From Mucinivorans hirudinis (GTDB taxonomy: Bacteria > Bacteroidota > Bacteroidia > Bacteroidales > Rikenellaceae): a stretch of DNA of 64,000 bases. How positions within the stretch are numbered: position 1 is the stretch's first letter; the number at the start of each line of letters is the position of its first letter. A program made the translations under genes and the position numbers. Of the stretch, positions 44,937 through 54,088 are shown one piece after another. The notes under the pieces were generated by a model. The model did not search any database and was not told the origin of the DNA. It saw only the letters and a list, made by a program, of their open reading frames with translations. The stretch covers positions 1,272,798 to 1,336,797 of the forward strand of contig HG934468.1 in NCBI GenBank assembly GCA_000723505.1, given 5' to 3'.

Positions 44937-45761
44937 ATGGCTGAGCAAGAAGATTTGGAACAGGGCGGTGCAGAGATGACCTTTACCGAGCATATTGTGG
45001 AACTCAGGCGACTGCTTGTGAGGGCTGCAATATTGTTCGGGCTTGTGGCTATCATCTTCTTTATGATGAAGGGAGTTGTGGTGGATTGGGTCTTCGCACC
45101 TATGTCGCCCGATTTTCCGACAAATCGTTTTTTCGATTGGTTGGCAGGCATAACAGATGTCGATGCGCTGAGAATCAATCAAACAACCGTCGAGCTGTAT
45201 AACAATAAGATGGCGGGACAATTTTCGCTCCACATCCGTTCGTCGGTGATTGGTGCGCTGGTGGTGACGTTTCCCTATATTATATACCAACTTTGGTCGT
45301 TTGTCAAGCCTGCTCTATCGGATGTCGTACGATCCCAAACAAAACGCATTGTGTGGGAGGTCTCTATGTGGTTTTTTATCGGATTTTTCTTTGGGTACTA
45401 CTGTATCTCGCCCTTGGCGGCGAACTTTTTGATTGGTTATGAGGTGAGCCCAACGGTGCAGAATATCATTGACGTGAGTTCGTATATGTCTACGGTGATG
45501 GGCGTTTCATTTGCGGCAGCGTTGATTTTTCAACTACCTCTTTTGGTTCGTCTTCTCTCGAGCATCGGATTGATGAAGGCTGAATTTATGCGTAAGTACA
45601 GAAAAGTGGCAGCGGCAGTGTTGTTGGTACTCTCGGCAATTATCACCCCGCCGGATGTCTTTTCGCAGGTGCTGATTTTCATCCCTTTATATCTGTTATA
45701 TGAATATGGCATCACAATCGCAGTGAAGATAGAAAAACGTAAGGCAGAACAAGAAGAGTAA
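44937..45761 (+). CDS. tatC: Twin-arginine translocase subunit TatC
   Basis: Receptor for twin-arginine signal peptides, 274 residues with six membrane helices. Family marks are the N-terminal TEHIVELRRLLVRAA with the conserved Glu, LWSFVKPALSD, and the helix SAIITPPDVFSQVLIFIPLYLLYE. It is longer than E. coli TatC because of a loop after the first helix. It lies upstream of two proteins with Tat-like signals. Confidence 0.95.
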   Translation: MAEQEDLEQGGAEMTFTEHIVELRRLLVRAAILFGLVAIIFFMMKGVVVDWVFAPMSPDFPTNRFFDWLAGITDVDALRINQTTVELYNNKMAGQFSLHIRSSVIGALVVTFPYIIYQLWSFVKPALSDVVRSQTKRIVWEVSMWFFIGFFFGYYCISPLAANFLIGYEVSPTVQNIIDVSSYMSTVMGVSFAAALIFQLPLLVRLLSSIGLMKAEFMRKYRKVAAAVLLVLSAIITPPDVFSQVLIFIPLYLLYEYGITIAVKIEKRKAEQEE

Positions 45762-45856
45762 GCCTAGAGCAGAGGGATAGAGATGGCAAAGAAGAGACCT
45801 CACCCCTTGCGCCTATACTCGAAGTCCCAAAACCCACAACTAAAACCCACCAAAAT

Positions 45857-46747
45857 ATGAACAGATTAGACTTTCTCAAACAAGGTATCACAAAGGCAAT
45901 GGGCGTGGCAGTGGCTACGGTCGGTCTCTCGGGCATCCTTGGCGCGGCACTATCTTCGTGCAACGAAAATCCACCTAAAACACAAAAGGTTGTCGGATTA
46001 CAACTCTACTCCCTACGCGACTCGATGGCGACCGACCCTGTGGGTACACTCAAGGCTGTTGCCGATATGGGTTACACGTCGTTGGAGACGGCGGGCTACT
46101 CGAACGGCAAGCTATATGGCTACACCCCCGAGGAGTTCCGCAAAATCGTAGAAGGTTTAGGAATGAAGGTTACGGGTGCACACGTCGGCAGGGGCTATAA
46201 CCCGGAGCAGGATACCGAAATTATGGAGTGGTGGAACACAGCCTTCGATGCCAACAAGGCGGCAGGTTGTACCTACGTTATTATGCCTTCGATGCCCATT
46301 GGCGAGACACTCGAAGAGCTGAAGGTCTATTGCGACTACTACAACCGTTTGGGCGAAATGGCTAAGGGTAAGGGCATTAAGTTTGGCTTTCATAACCACG
46401 CGGCTGAGTTCAAAACTGTGGAAGATCAAGTTGTATTGGATTATCTGATTGAAAATACAGACCCCCAGTTAGTTACCTTTGAGTTGGACGTGTATTGGGT
46501 TCTTAAGGGCGGTGCCGACCCTGTGGCTTACATCAACAAATATCCGGGGCGTATCGGTGTGCTCCACATCAAGGACGAAAGCACCATAGGCGAGAGCGGC
46601 ACTGTCGATTTCGAGGCTATCTTCAACGCTGCCAATGCGCAAGGCATCAAGGATTACTATGTTGAGGTGGAGCGCTACACGCAACCTCCGCTGAATTGTG
46701 TGCAACGCTCGTTCGACTTTTTAGAGACGGCTGCTTATGTGAAATAA
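45857..46747 (+). CDS. Sugar phosphate isomerase/epimerase-type lipoprotein
   Basis: A 296-residue xylose isomerase-like TIM barrel. The N-terminus NRLDFLKQG followed by a hydrophobic stretch and LSSC (Cys35) looks like a Tat-dependent lipoprotein signal, but only one Arg of the pair is present. Metal and sugar-binding motifs appear as FGFHNHAAEF, ELDVYW, VLHIKDES and EVERY. In Bacteroides a homologous gene works with a DUF1080 protein and a Gfo/Idh/MocA oxidoreductase in 3-keto-glycoside breakdown; the same trio follows here. Confidence 0.88.
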   Translation: MNRLDFLKQGITKAMGVAVATVGLSGILGAALSSCNENPPKTQKVVGLQLYSLRDSMATDPVGTLKAVADMGYTSLETAGYSNGKLYGYTPEEFRKIVEGLGMKVTGAHVGRGYNPEQDTEIMEWWNTAFDANKAAGCTYVIMPSMPIGETLEELKVYCDYYNRLGEMAKGKGIKFGFHNHAAEFKTVEDQVVLDYLIENTDPQLVTFELDVYWVLKGGADPVAYINKYPGRIGVLHIKDESTIGESGTVDFEAIFNAANAQGIKDYYVEVERYTQPPLNCVQRSFDFLETAAYVK

Positions 46748-46846
46748 TTTTTGGGCGAATGGCGAATCCTCAATCGGTTCACCAAAAATATCTAACGCCC
46801 AGATGCACGCTCCCTCCCCCCTGATAACTCACAACTTAAAAAAAAT

Positions 46847-48319
46847 ATGGCAAATAAACTATCTCGTGCCGACTTTTTAAAGACTTCGGCAGCAGGCTTG
46901 GCAGCAATGTCAGTCATTCCAAGTAAGGCGATGGGTGGTGTGCTTGGGCACACAGCTCCCTCGGATAAACTCAATATCGCAGGTGTCGGCATTGGCGGAC
47001 GTGGTGCCGGTGTGTTGAAGGGTATGGAGAGTCAAAACATTGTGGCTCTTTGTGATGTAGACCACAAGTACGCGGCAAATACCTTCAAACGCTACCCCGA
47101 TGCCAAACAGTACTGGGACTATCGCAAAATGATGGACAAAGAGGCGAAAAATATAGATGCGGTTATATGTGCAACTGCCGACCACACCCACGCCTTGATT
47201 GCGGGCACGGCACTGACAATGGGCAAACACGTATATTGCGAAAAACCTCTTACCCACTCGGTCTATGAATCTCGGCTGCTGACAAAGCTCGCTAAGCACC
47301 ATAACGTTGCCACTCAGATGGGTAACCAAGGCTCGTCGGGACCCGGCGTAAATCAGGTTTGCGACTGGATTTGGAATGGAGAAATTGGTGAAATAGTTAA
47401 GGTAGAAGCATTTACGGATAGACCTATTTGGCCTCAGGGCTTGATGCGTCCCAAGGATGTCCACAAAGTGCCCAAGACGATGGATTGGGATTTATTTATC
47501 GGACCGGCTCCGATGCGTCCTTTTAATTCCATTTACACGCCTTGGAACTGGCGTGGCTGGTGGGATTTTGGAACGGGTGCGTTGGGCGATATGGCTTGCC
47601 ACATCCTTCACCCTGTTTTCAAATCTCTGAAACTCGGTTATCCTACTCAGGTTCAGGGCACTTCTACATCGCTCCTCACAGAATGTGCACCCAATGCACA
47701 ATTTGTAACTTACGTGTTCCCGGCACGTGAAAATATGCCTAAGGTTGCTATGCCCGAGGTTACCGTTACGTGGTATGACGGTGGTTTGATGCCTCCGCGC
47801 CCGGCAGGAATGCCCGAGGGTAAAAGTATGAATGATAGTGGCGGTGGCGTGATTTTCCACGGCACGAAAGATACGTTGATTTGCGGATGCTATGGTGTGA
47901 ATCCTTGGCTGTTATCGGGACGAAAACCGGAAGTTCCGTCGATGTGTCGTAAGGTTGAAACTTCGCACGAGATGGATTTTGTGCGTGCTTGTAAGGAGAC
48001 AGCTGCTAATCGTGTGAAGACCGCTTCGGACTTCTCCGAGGCAGGTCCCTTCAACGAAATGGTGGTTATGGGCGTTAATGCGGTTCGTTTGCAGGCACTT
48101 AACAAGGTGCTAAATTGGGATGGTGCAAATATGCAGTTCACAAACATAACCCCGGACGAGACTCTGAAGATTATGATTGAGGACGGTTTCAGCATCGAAG
48201 ATGGACACCCAACCTTCAATAAAACTTACACAGACCCAATCAACGCCGCTCAATTTGCTAATGAGTTGATTAAACACAACTATCGCGACGGTTGGAAATT
48301 GGTGGATATGCCAAGATAG
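46847..48319 (+). CDS. Gfo/Idh/MocA-family oxidoreductase with Tat-like signal
   Basis: A 490-residue NAD(P)-dependent oxidoreductase. The start SRADFLKTSAAGLAAM (residues 6-21) has the Tat pattern except that the second Arg is Ala8. The Rossmann loop is GVGIGGRGAG (46-55), the catalytic EKP is E132-K133-P134, and the C-terminal domain is of the large type found in Bacteroidales. Related enzymes oxidise C3 of glycosides to 3-keto forms. The signal implies export as a folded, cofactor-loaded protein, which fits the tatAC genes upstream. Confidence 0.9.
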   Translation: MANKLSRADFLKTSAAGLAAMSVIPSKAMGGVLGHTAPSDKLNIAGVGIGGRGAGVLKGMESQNIVALCDVDHKYAANTFKRYPDAKQYWDYRKMMDKEAKNIDAVICATADHTHALIAGTALTMGKHVYCEKPLTHSVYESRLLTKLAKHHNVATQMGNQGSSGPGVNQVCDWIWNGEIGEIVKVEAFTDRPIWPQGLMRPKDVHKVPKTMDWDLFIGPAPMRPFNSIYTPWNWRGWWDFGTGALGDMACHILHPVFKSLKLGYPTQVQGTSTSLLTECAPNAQFVTYVFPARENMPKVAMPEVTVTWYDGGLMPPRPAGMPEGKSMNDSGGGVIFHGTKDTLICGCYGVNPWLLSGRKPEVPSMCRKVETSHEMDFVRACKETAANRVKTASDFSEAGPFNEMVVMGVNAVRLQALNKVLNWDGANMQFTNITPDETLKIMIEDGFSIEDGHPTFNKTYTDPINAAQFANELIKHNYRDGWKLVDMPR

Positions 48320-48372
48320 GGGAAATCGACCTATAAGTCCTAAAAATTCCCATCCCACAAAAACAGAATACA

Positions 48373-49137
48373 ATGAAAAAAATCTTTTTTACATTAGTTG
48401 CAATGAGTGCAATATTGGTAGCGTGCGAGGGTAAACCCTCCGCAGCAACAAAAACAACTGAGGCTGAGGACAGCACAGTTTTAGTTCTATTCGATGGCGA
48501 AACCTTCAACGGCTGGCGCGGCTACAACAAAGACCACGTTCCCGGCAAATGGACCATTGAGGATGGCGCAATCAAAATCAACGGCGGTGGCGCGGGCGAA
48601 GCGCAATCGGCTGAGGGTGGCGATATTATCTTCGACCGCAAATTCAAAAACTTCGAGTTGGAGCTCGAATGGAAGGTTGCCAAGGGTAGCAACTCCGGCA
48701 TATTTTACTTAGCTCAAGAGATTGAGGGAAAACCTATCTATATCTCGGCTCCCGAGTACCAAATCTTGGACAACGAAAACCACCCCGATGCTAAGTTGGG
48801 CGTAAACGGTAACCGCCAATCTGCATCTCTGTATGATATGGTTGCGGCTGTTCCTCAAAACTCTAAGCCTTTTGGCGAATGGAACACCACTAAGATTTTG
48901 GTTTACAAAGGCACGGTTGTTCACTACCAAAACGGAGAACCGGTTGTTGAGTACCACCTGTGGACTCCTCAGTGGAAGGAGCTTTTGGACAAGTCGAAAT
49001 TCAGTGCCGAGAAGTGGCCTGATGCTTACGAGCTGCTAATCAACTGTGGCGGCGAGAACCACGAAGGTTACATCGGCTTGCAAGACCACGGAGACGATGT
49101 ATGGTTCCGCAATATCAAGGTTAAAATTCTAGACTAA
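48373..49137 (+). CDS. DUF1080 (3-keto-disaccharide hydrolase) lipoprotein
   Basis: A 254-residue lipoprotein (signal ending LVAC, Cys18). The mature part is a concanavalin-like beta domain of DUF1080: LFDGETFNGWRGYNKD, WKVAKGSNSGIFYLAQE, PEYQILDNENHPDAK and the end LQDHGDDVWFRNIKV. DUF1080 enzymes cleave 3-keto-glycosides. With the two preceding genes it forms a likely periplasmic 3-keto-glycoside pathway. It is the last gene before the structured gap at 49138. Confidence 0.9.
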   Translation: MKKIFFTLVAMSAILVACEGKPSAATKTTEAEDSTVLVLFDGETFNGWRGYNKDHVPGKWTIEDGAIKINGGGAGEAQSAEGGDIIFDRKFKNFELELEWKVAKGSNSGIFYLAQEIEGKPIYISAPEYQILDNENHPDAKLGVNGNRQSASLYDMVAAVPQNSKPFGEWNTTKILVYKGTVVHYQNGEPVVEYHLWTPQWKELLDKSKFSAEKWPDAYELLINCGGENHEGYIGLQDHGDDVWFRNIKVKILD

Positions 49138-49398
49138 AAACCTCAAGAGGTGCTGCACAGCAACGGGTTAGTGAAAAATCTCACCTGCTAACCAGAGTTC
49201 GGGATAATCCCAAAGCACCATTTATGGTTCTACCGGGTTTTGCGTGGAAAATCCTTGCACTCCATCTGATTGCCAAAACATCGTTAGTTTTCATCCCGGC
49301 GAAAACCGCAATGAAAACTAACGATGTTTTGCAAAAAACAGAGACTATGGAGTCTTCTAAGCAGTGAAAAAGAGCTATTGATGTATCCACCACAATGC
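49138..49398. other. Structured gap with 20-bp inverted repeat (49275-49330)
   Basis: No gene is seen here. A perfect 20-bp inverted repeat (AAAACATCGTTAGTTTTCAT at 49275-49294, complement at 49311-49330) closes a 16-nt loop that itself holds CGG/CCG. Smaller hairpins are GGTTAG/CTAACC near 49166-49196 and AGACT/AGTCT near 49341-49354. It could be a small RNA, an mRNA 3' stabiliser or a mobile-element remnant. Confidence 0.5.
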
Positions 49399-49430
49399 AA
49401 AAAAGCCTCGAAAATTTTCGAGGCTTTTTT
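49399..49430. terminator. Bidirectional terminator after tRNA-Met
   Basis: A perfect palindrome GCCTCGAAAATTTTCGAGGC (49405-49424) flanked by A6 and T6 runs. It ends the tRNA-Met transcript on the minus strand and can also stop the plus-strand DUF1080 operon. Confidence 0.9.
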
Positions 49431-49436
49431 GCATTT

Positions 49437-49513
<77 letters not shown>

Positions 49514-49673
49514 TCACCTTTGTACAACACTTATTGCTTAGCGTTCTGTGACGCTCTAGTTTCTTACCTCTCCCTCCACAATCACCACCAACCAAGTGGA
49601 GCCCCAGAGTCCGGCGCACCAACGAAACGAGTTGCTGAGCCCCACGACCTTGAAAAGGGATTTTTTGTGGTTG

Positions 49674-49705
49674 CAAAGATAATACTTTTTAATTTGCTAC
49701 GCAAA
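49674..49705 (-). promoter_or_regulatory. Promoter candidate for tRNA-Met
   Basis: On the minus strand TTTG (49705-49702), a 20-bp spacer and TATCTTTG (49681-49674). It lies about 160 bp before tRNA-Met, with no other gene between, so a long leader would have to be removed. Confidence 0.55.
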
Positions 49706-49707
49706 TA

Positions 49708-50541
49708 TTAGAGCAAAATTGTTCTAAAAAACTTTTCGGCAAGTAAACTTCCCTCGGGCATTGCTCGCAGGTAATTAATCATAAAGTACCAAACGGTATC
49801 TCCGCGAATCACCATCAACGCGCGGAAGCTATACGCCTCACTCTTGATGAGGTAACTGCCTGTGAACATTCTCGCCTTCAACCCCTTTCCCATTGAGTAG
49901 TCGCTGGGTGTGGTCTCGAAACCCTGCATCGCGTTCTCTGCAATAAGCATCGGCAGAATTTGGGAGGTGGCAAGTTCACGATTTACGCCGAAGTCCGGTT
50001 TATACTCAATGCGCGAGGCAGTAACTAACGCCACACCAGCGCGCTTCCACTTGCGGGTGGTGAAGGAGGTGATAACCTGAGTTGAATCTTCAATTTGCAC
50101 AGAGTCTGCAAGTTGGCGCGGCTGGTTCAGCTCGAAGGGGAATTTGAGGGTAACTCCCAAATCTCCATAGTAGCGCAGCTGCCAATTATCTGTGAGAATC
50201 GCGTTTATAGAAGCACCTTTTTGACTATCTTTGTACAATATAAAACCCCACACCACCGCCACTACAGTCACCAAAGCAACAACTAAGGAGAGAGCCAGCC
50301 AACGAAAATTTTTCAGCAGACCCACCCTGCGAGTTATGCGTTGTTGCTCGCCTACGCCCGCGATTGCAAGTTCACTGATGCAATAGTCCGATAGGTAGTC
50401 ACGAAAACTCCTACCCGGATTTTTTGCCGACCATTCGCGATAGGAGCTGTCCAACTTTTTATTACATTTGGGGCATAAAACCATAAATTCCGATTTTACG
50501 GAAATTAAGCTATCGCATTTTGAGCATTTGATATAGTGCAT
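49708..50541 (-). CDS. Zinc-ribbon membrane-anchored protein of unknown function
   Basis: A 277-residue protein from the ATG at 50541 (MHYIKCSKC); a longer frame runs into the uvrC promoter region. A zinc ribbon (C6, C9, C23, C26) is followed by a linker, a basic stretch, one membrane helix at about residues 82-104 and a soluble C-terminal domain with mixed alpha/beta character. The N-terminus should face the cytoplasm. No function is recognised. It is divergent from uvrC, with 56 bp between the starts. Confidence 0.7.
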   Translation of the reverse strand: MHYIKCSKCDSLISVKSEFMVLCPKCNKKLDSSYREWSAKNPGRSFRDYLSDYCISELAIAGVGEQQRITRRVGLLKNFRWLALSLVVALVTVVAVVWGFILYKDSQKGASINAILTDNWQLRYYGDLGVTLKFPFELNQPRQLADSVQIEDSTQVITSFTTRKWKRAGVALVTASRIEYKPDFGVNRELATSQILPMLIAENAMQGFETTPSDYSMGKGLKARMFTGSYLIKSEAYSFRALMVIRGDTVWYFMINYLRAMPEGSLLAEKFFRTILL

Positions 50542-50597
50542 AATTACTGGGATAGTTAATTGATTGATAGTAGGTTGATTGACAGATTGGGAACAAT

Positions 50598-52358
50598 ATG
50601 AGTAATCTTCAAAATAAAATTTCACTACTGCCGCAACTGCCGGGAGTATATCAATTCTTCGACAGCGAGGGCACTGTCATATATGTGGGTAAGGCAAAGA
50701 GCCTGCGCAATCGTGTGGGTTCGTACTTCAACAATTCTGCCGACCACTCAGTGAAAGTGCGGGCACTTGTTCGCAACATCGCCGACCTGAAACATATAGT
50801 CGTTGATTCGGAACAGGATGCACTACTGTTGGAGAATAACCTTATCAAAAAGCATCTGCCGCGCTACAATATTTTGCTCAAAGATAGTAAATCTTACCCG
50901 TGGATTTGCATATCTAACGAAAATTTCGAGCGAATATTTTCTACGCGTAAGCTAATAAAGGACGGCTCGGCATACTTTGGTCCCTACGCCAATGGGACAA
51001 TGCAAAAGACGGTGTTGGAGCTGATAAAGGGCTTGTTTCCGCTCAGAAGTTGCAAACTGAATCTCGCACCTGAACTGATAAAAAGAGGGAAATATACGGT
51101 ATGCTTGGAGTTCCATATCGGGAATTGCAAGGGGTGCTGCGAGGGTAAAATCAGCGAGCAGGAATATAGACGGCACATTGAGCAGAGTCGCGATATATTG
51201 AAGGGCGATTTGTCGGCGGCGACTGCCTTTTTCCAGGAGCAGATGACGTTCCACAGCGCCCGTTTAGAGTTTGAGCAGGCAGCAGCAGCAAAGAAGAAGT
51301 TGGAGCTACTTGTTGATTACCAGCATCGTTCGGTGATTGTTTCGCCCACTATCAACAATGTGGATGCCGTTTATCTGTTGAAGGACGGCGACATAGCCTT
51401 CTGTAACCACATCAAGGTTGTGCACGGGGCGGTGATTTCGAGCTACACTTTCGAGCTAAAAAGCTCTCTGGACGAGACACGCGAAGAGTTGTTGGGTTAT
51501 GCCATTTCGCGTATAGAAAACCTTGGGCGCGAGGTTGTAGTACCGTTTGAGCCAAGCGGAATCACAGGGCTCTACACAATTCCCCAACGGGGTGAGAAGG
51601 TGAAGCTGTTGGAGCTGGGCGAGAAAAATTGCCGCATCTATCAGTTAGAAAAGCTAAAACACATCGAAAAGACCGACCCCGAACGGCACACAAAACGAAT
51701 TATGGAGCGGATGAAGGCAGATTTGCACCTTGCGGTGGAGCCGCGTCATATCGAGTGTTTTGATAACTCTAACATTCAGGGCTCTAGCCCCGTGGCTGCC
51801 TGCGTCGTCTTTCGCGACGGAGTGCCGAGTAAGCGGGACTATCGTCACTATAATGTAAAAACAGTGGTTGGGGCTAACGACTTCGCCACGATGGAAGAGA
51901 TACTGACGCGCCGCTATTCGCGCCTTGTGGCAGAGGGCGAGACCTTGCCGCAACTTATTGTTATTGATGGAGGTAAGGGGCAGCTTGGGGCGGCGGTCAA
52001 TGCGTTGAGAGCGCTTGGTGTCGAAATACCGGTTGTGGGGTTAGCAAAGCGGATGGAGGAGGTTTTTTTTCCGGGTGACCCCGTGCCGCTATATTTGGAT
52101 AAGCGCTCGGAAACTTTGAAGGTGTTGATGCATCTCAGAGACGAGGCACACCGCTTCGGTATAACCTTTCATAGGAAGCAACGCTCAGCCAAGTTTCTCA
52201 AAAACAACTTAGAAGACATACCCGGCTTGGGAAAGGCAAGCGTAGAAAAATTGCTCAAAAAGTATAAGACCGAGAAGCGCATAAAAAGTGCACCAATAGA
52301 GGAATTAACCGAGTTGATAGGTGGTGCAAGGGCGGAGAAGATTAAGGGGAGTCTCTAG
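50598..52358 (+). CDS. uvrC: Excinuclease ABC subunit C
   Basis: Makes both incisions in nucleotide excision repair. The 586-residue protein has the N-terminal GIY-YIG nuclease (PGVYQFFDSEGTVIYVGKAKSLRNRV), a UVR motif near residue 215, the RNase H-like domain (HIECFDNSNIQG, VIDGGKGQL) and C-terminal helix-hairpin-helix (LEDIPGLGKASVEKLLKKY). Confidence 0.97.
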   Translation: MSNLQNKISLLPQLPGVYQFFDSEGTVIYVGKAKSLRNRVGSYFNNSADHSVKVRALVRNIADLKHIVVDSEQDALLLENNLIKKHLPRYNILLKDSKSYPWICISNENFERIFSTRKLIKDGSAYFGPYANGTMQKTVLELIKGLFPLRSCKLNLAPELIKRGKYTVCLEFHIGNCKGCCEGKISEQEYRRHIEQSRDILKGDLSAATAFFQEQMTFHSARLEFEQAAAAKKKLELLVDYQHRSVIVSPTINNVDAVYLLKDGDIAFCNHIKVVHGAVISSYTFELKSSLDETREELLGYAISRIENLGREVVVPFEPSGITGLYTIPQRGEKVKLLELGEKNCRIYQLEKLKHIEKTDPERHTKRIMERMKADLHLAVEPRHIECFDNSNIQGSSPVAACVVFRDGVPSKRDYRHYNVKTVVGANDFATMEEILTRRYSRLVAEGETLPQLIVIDGGKGQLGAAVNALRALGVEIPVVGLAKRMEEVFFPGDPVPLYLDKRSETLKVLMHLRDEAHRFGITFHRKQRSAKFLKNNLEDIPGLGKASVEKLLKKYKTEKRIKSAPIEELTELIGGARAEKIKGSL

Positions 52359-52402
52359 GGAGGGGGGCTCTAAAAATTAATAATTACCCCCCTCTCTCTA
52401 GA
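52354..52402 (+). terminator. Hairpin after uvrC
   Basis: A GGGAGGGGGG stem with CCCCCCTCTCTC beginning at the uvrC stop, with a 19-nt AT-rich loop. The long G/C run makes it stable; there is no strong T-tract. Confidence 0.55.
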
Positions 52403-52443
52403 AATTAGTAACTCATTAACGAACTATTGAAATAAAGTTCACT

Positions 52444-52923
52444 ATGATTTATCTTGCAATTATTTGTGCTCTGCTGGCTGTTTTGGGGTCAGTGTTGCCC
52501 GTTATTCCCGGTCCACTATTGGCATACGGAGCTCTTTGGCTTGCCCGCTTGAGTGAGCATTGCCCCTTTACCGATGAGTTTATGGTTATAATGGGCATAG
52601 TTACCGCGATAGTTTTTTTGCTCGATTTATTTCTGCCGCCTATGGTTGTGCGCGCCTTTGGCGGAAGCAAGGCTGCGGGTAGGGGGGCGATGGTGGGGAT
52701 GTTGCTTGGAATAATTTTCACACCGATAGGGATGTTTCTAGGGATGATACTCGGGGCATTTATCTTTGAACTGCTCATATCTAAGAGAAAACCAACACAT
52801 TCGCTCAAAGCCACAATGGGGGCTGTTCTGGGCTTTATACTGGGAACGGGGATAAAATTGGCTCTGTGCGGATTTATCCTCTGGGAGATAGTCATCACCG
52901 GTCTGGGTACGCTACTGAAGTAG
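52444..52923 (+). CDS. DUF456 membrane protein
   Basis: A 159-residue protein with about four or five membrane helices and short loops. The pattern is of DUF456: an early GSVLPVIPGPLLAYGAL segment, PPMVVRAFGGSKAAGRGAMVGMLLGII and IGMFLGMILGAFIFELL. Function unknown. It lies between uvrC and an uncharacterised lipoprotein. Confidence 0.87.
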   Translation: MIYLAIICALLAVLGSVLPVIPGPLLAYGALWLARLSEHCPFTDEFMVIMGIVTAIVFLLDLFLPPMVVRAFGGSKAAGRGAMVGMLLGIIFTPIGMFLGMILGAFIFELLISKRKPTHSLKATMGAVLGFILGTGIKLALCGFILWEIVITGLGTLLK

Positions 52924-52979
52924 TGAAAAGAAATTTTTAGGAGTCCCCCTGACTTTCAATGTACGGTTATGAAAATAAA

Positions 52980-53011
52980 TTTGGCACTATTCTATTATTT
53001 TCTTAACTTTA
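52980..53011 (+). promoter_or_regulatory. Promoter candidate for the lipoprotein at 53036
   Basis: TTTG (52980-52983), a 20-bp spacer and TAACTTTA (53004-53011), one base off TAnnTTTG. The start codon is 25 bp downstream. Confidence 0.45.
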
Positions 53012-53035
53012 TCGCGATATAACCTACCTACCTAA

Positions 53036-54007
53036 ATGAAAAAAGCCGTGTGGCTCGCCTTACTAGCGAGCAGTATGTTTTGCTGCCAGAACCAAATAGC
53101 ACAACATCCACAAGAAGATGAAAAAGTTAAGGTCAAGTTGGAACTCACCTCCGAGACGGGGCATACAGATAGAGACCTGACCAAGGCAGTGGCGAATGAT
53201 ATTACAGCAATACAGGTGCAGCAACGCACAAACGAGGCAGGCTCGAAATACAAGTCATTTTGCTACGGCATTTTCGACAACCCCTCGGAATTGACACTGG
53301 AGTTGAACAAGGGATACCTCTATAAATTGGAAATTACAACGGTTGTAGATGCCAAGAATCGCATTGCAACCACCACCGACCCTTCATCGGGGCTTATGGT
53401 TATCCGGCAGCCGTTTACCCTCACCGGCAGCGGAGCAGACAATCGGGTGCAGAACAAATTTATATACACCAGCTCCAACTACCTAAACTACATTTCGCAG
53501 GGCTACACGGCACTGCCCAATGCAAGCGGATCGACATATAGTCTCTACAATCGCCCGACAACAGACCGCTACTACGGCGTTGCCGAGGATTTCCTTGCAG
53601 ATGGAGCAGTGGGGGTGAAGGTCGAGACAAAGCGTGTGGTATTCGGACTCAAGTATGAGATATCGGGTTTCAACGAAGGTGTTATAATTGTGAAGTTGGC
53701 GAGTGCACCAGCCGTTGAGATAACCCCGCAAAGCGCTGCCACTCAGCAGAACCTGTTCACTTTCAACGGCTCCGTATATGCGGTGGGCGAGTGGGTGTCG
53801 GACTTTTACAGTGAACAAATAGCTTATACGGTCACTTGGCGAAAGACGGATGGCACAGAGGTTGAGGTGGCAGCACGACAGGGGGAGTTTATGCGTAAGA
53901 AACTCTACAACCTTGTCATCGACCTGAGCAGAACCTCCGGCTCGAGCTCGGTGGAAATATCCAAGGAGAACGGTAAATTGGAAGGGGCAGGGGATATTAT
54001 ATTGTAA
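53036..54007 (+). CDS. Uncharacterised lipoprotein, fimbrillin-like beta architecture
   Basis: A 323-residue protein with a signal peptide ending MFCCQNQ, so a lipoprotein with Cys16 or Cys17. The mature part is beta-rich, with alternating hydrophobic strands such as LTLELNKGYLYKLEI and EVEVAARQGEFMRKKLYNLVIDL. This resembles fimbrillin/Mfa-like adhesins of Bacteroidales but is not clearly one of them. It stands alone, without a Mfa2/FimB partner. Confidence 0.65.
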   Translation: MKKAVWLALLASSMFCCQNQIAQHPQEDEKVKVKLELTSETGHTDRDLTKAVANDITAIQVQQRTNEAGSKYKSFCYGIFDNPSELTLELNKGYLYKLEITTVVDAKNRIATTTDPSSGLMVIRQPFTLTGSGADNRVQNKFIYTSSNYLNYISQGYTALPNASGSTYSLYNRPTTDRYYGVAEDFLADGAVGVKVETKRVVFGLKYEISGFNEGVIIVKLASAPAVEITPQSAATQQNLFTFNGSVYAVGEWVSDFYSEQIAYTVTWRKTDGTEVEVAARQGEFMRKKLYNLVIDLSRTSGSSSVEISKENGKLEGAGDIIL

Positions 54008-54088
54008 AATGGTATGAGGGTTGTGGGGGTATTGGAAATAAAACCGGAGTATATAACGGAATTTATTAATTATTAAAAAACTTAAAAA

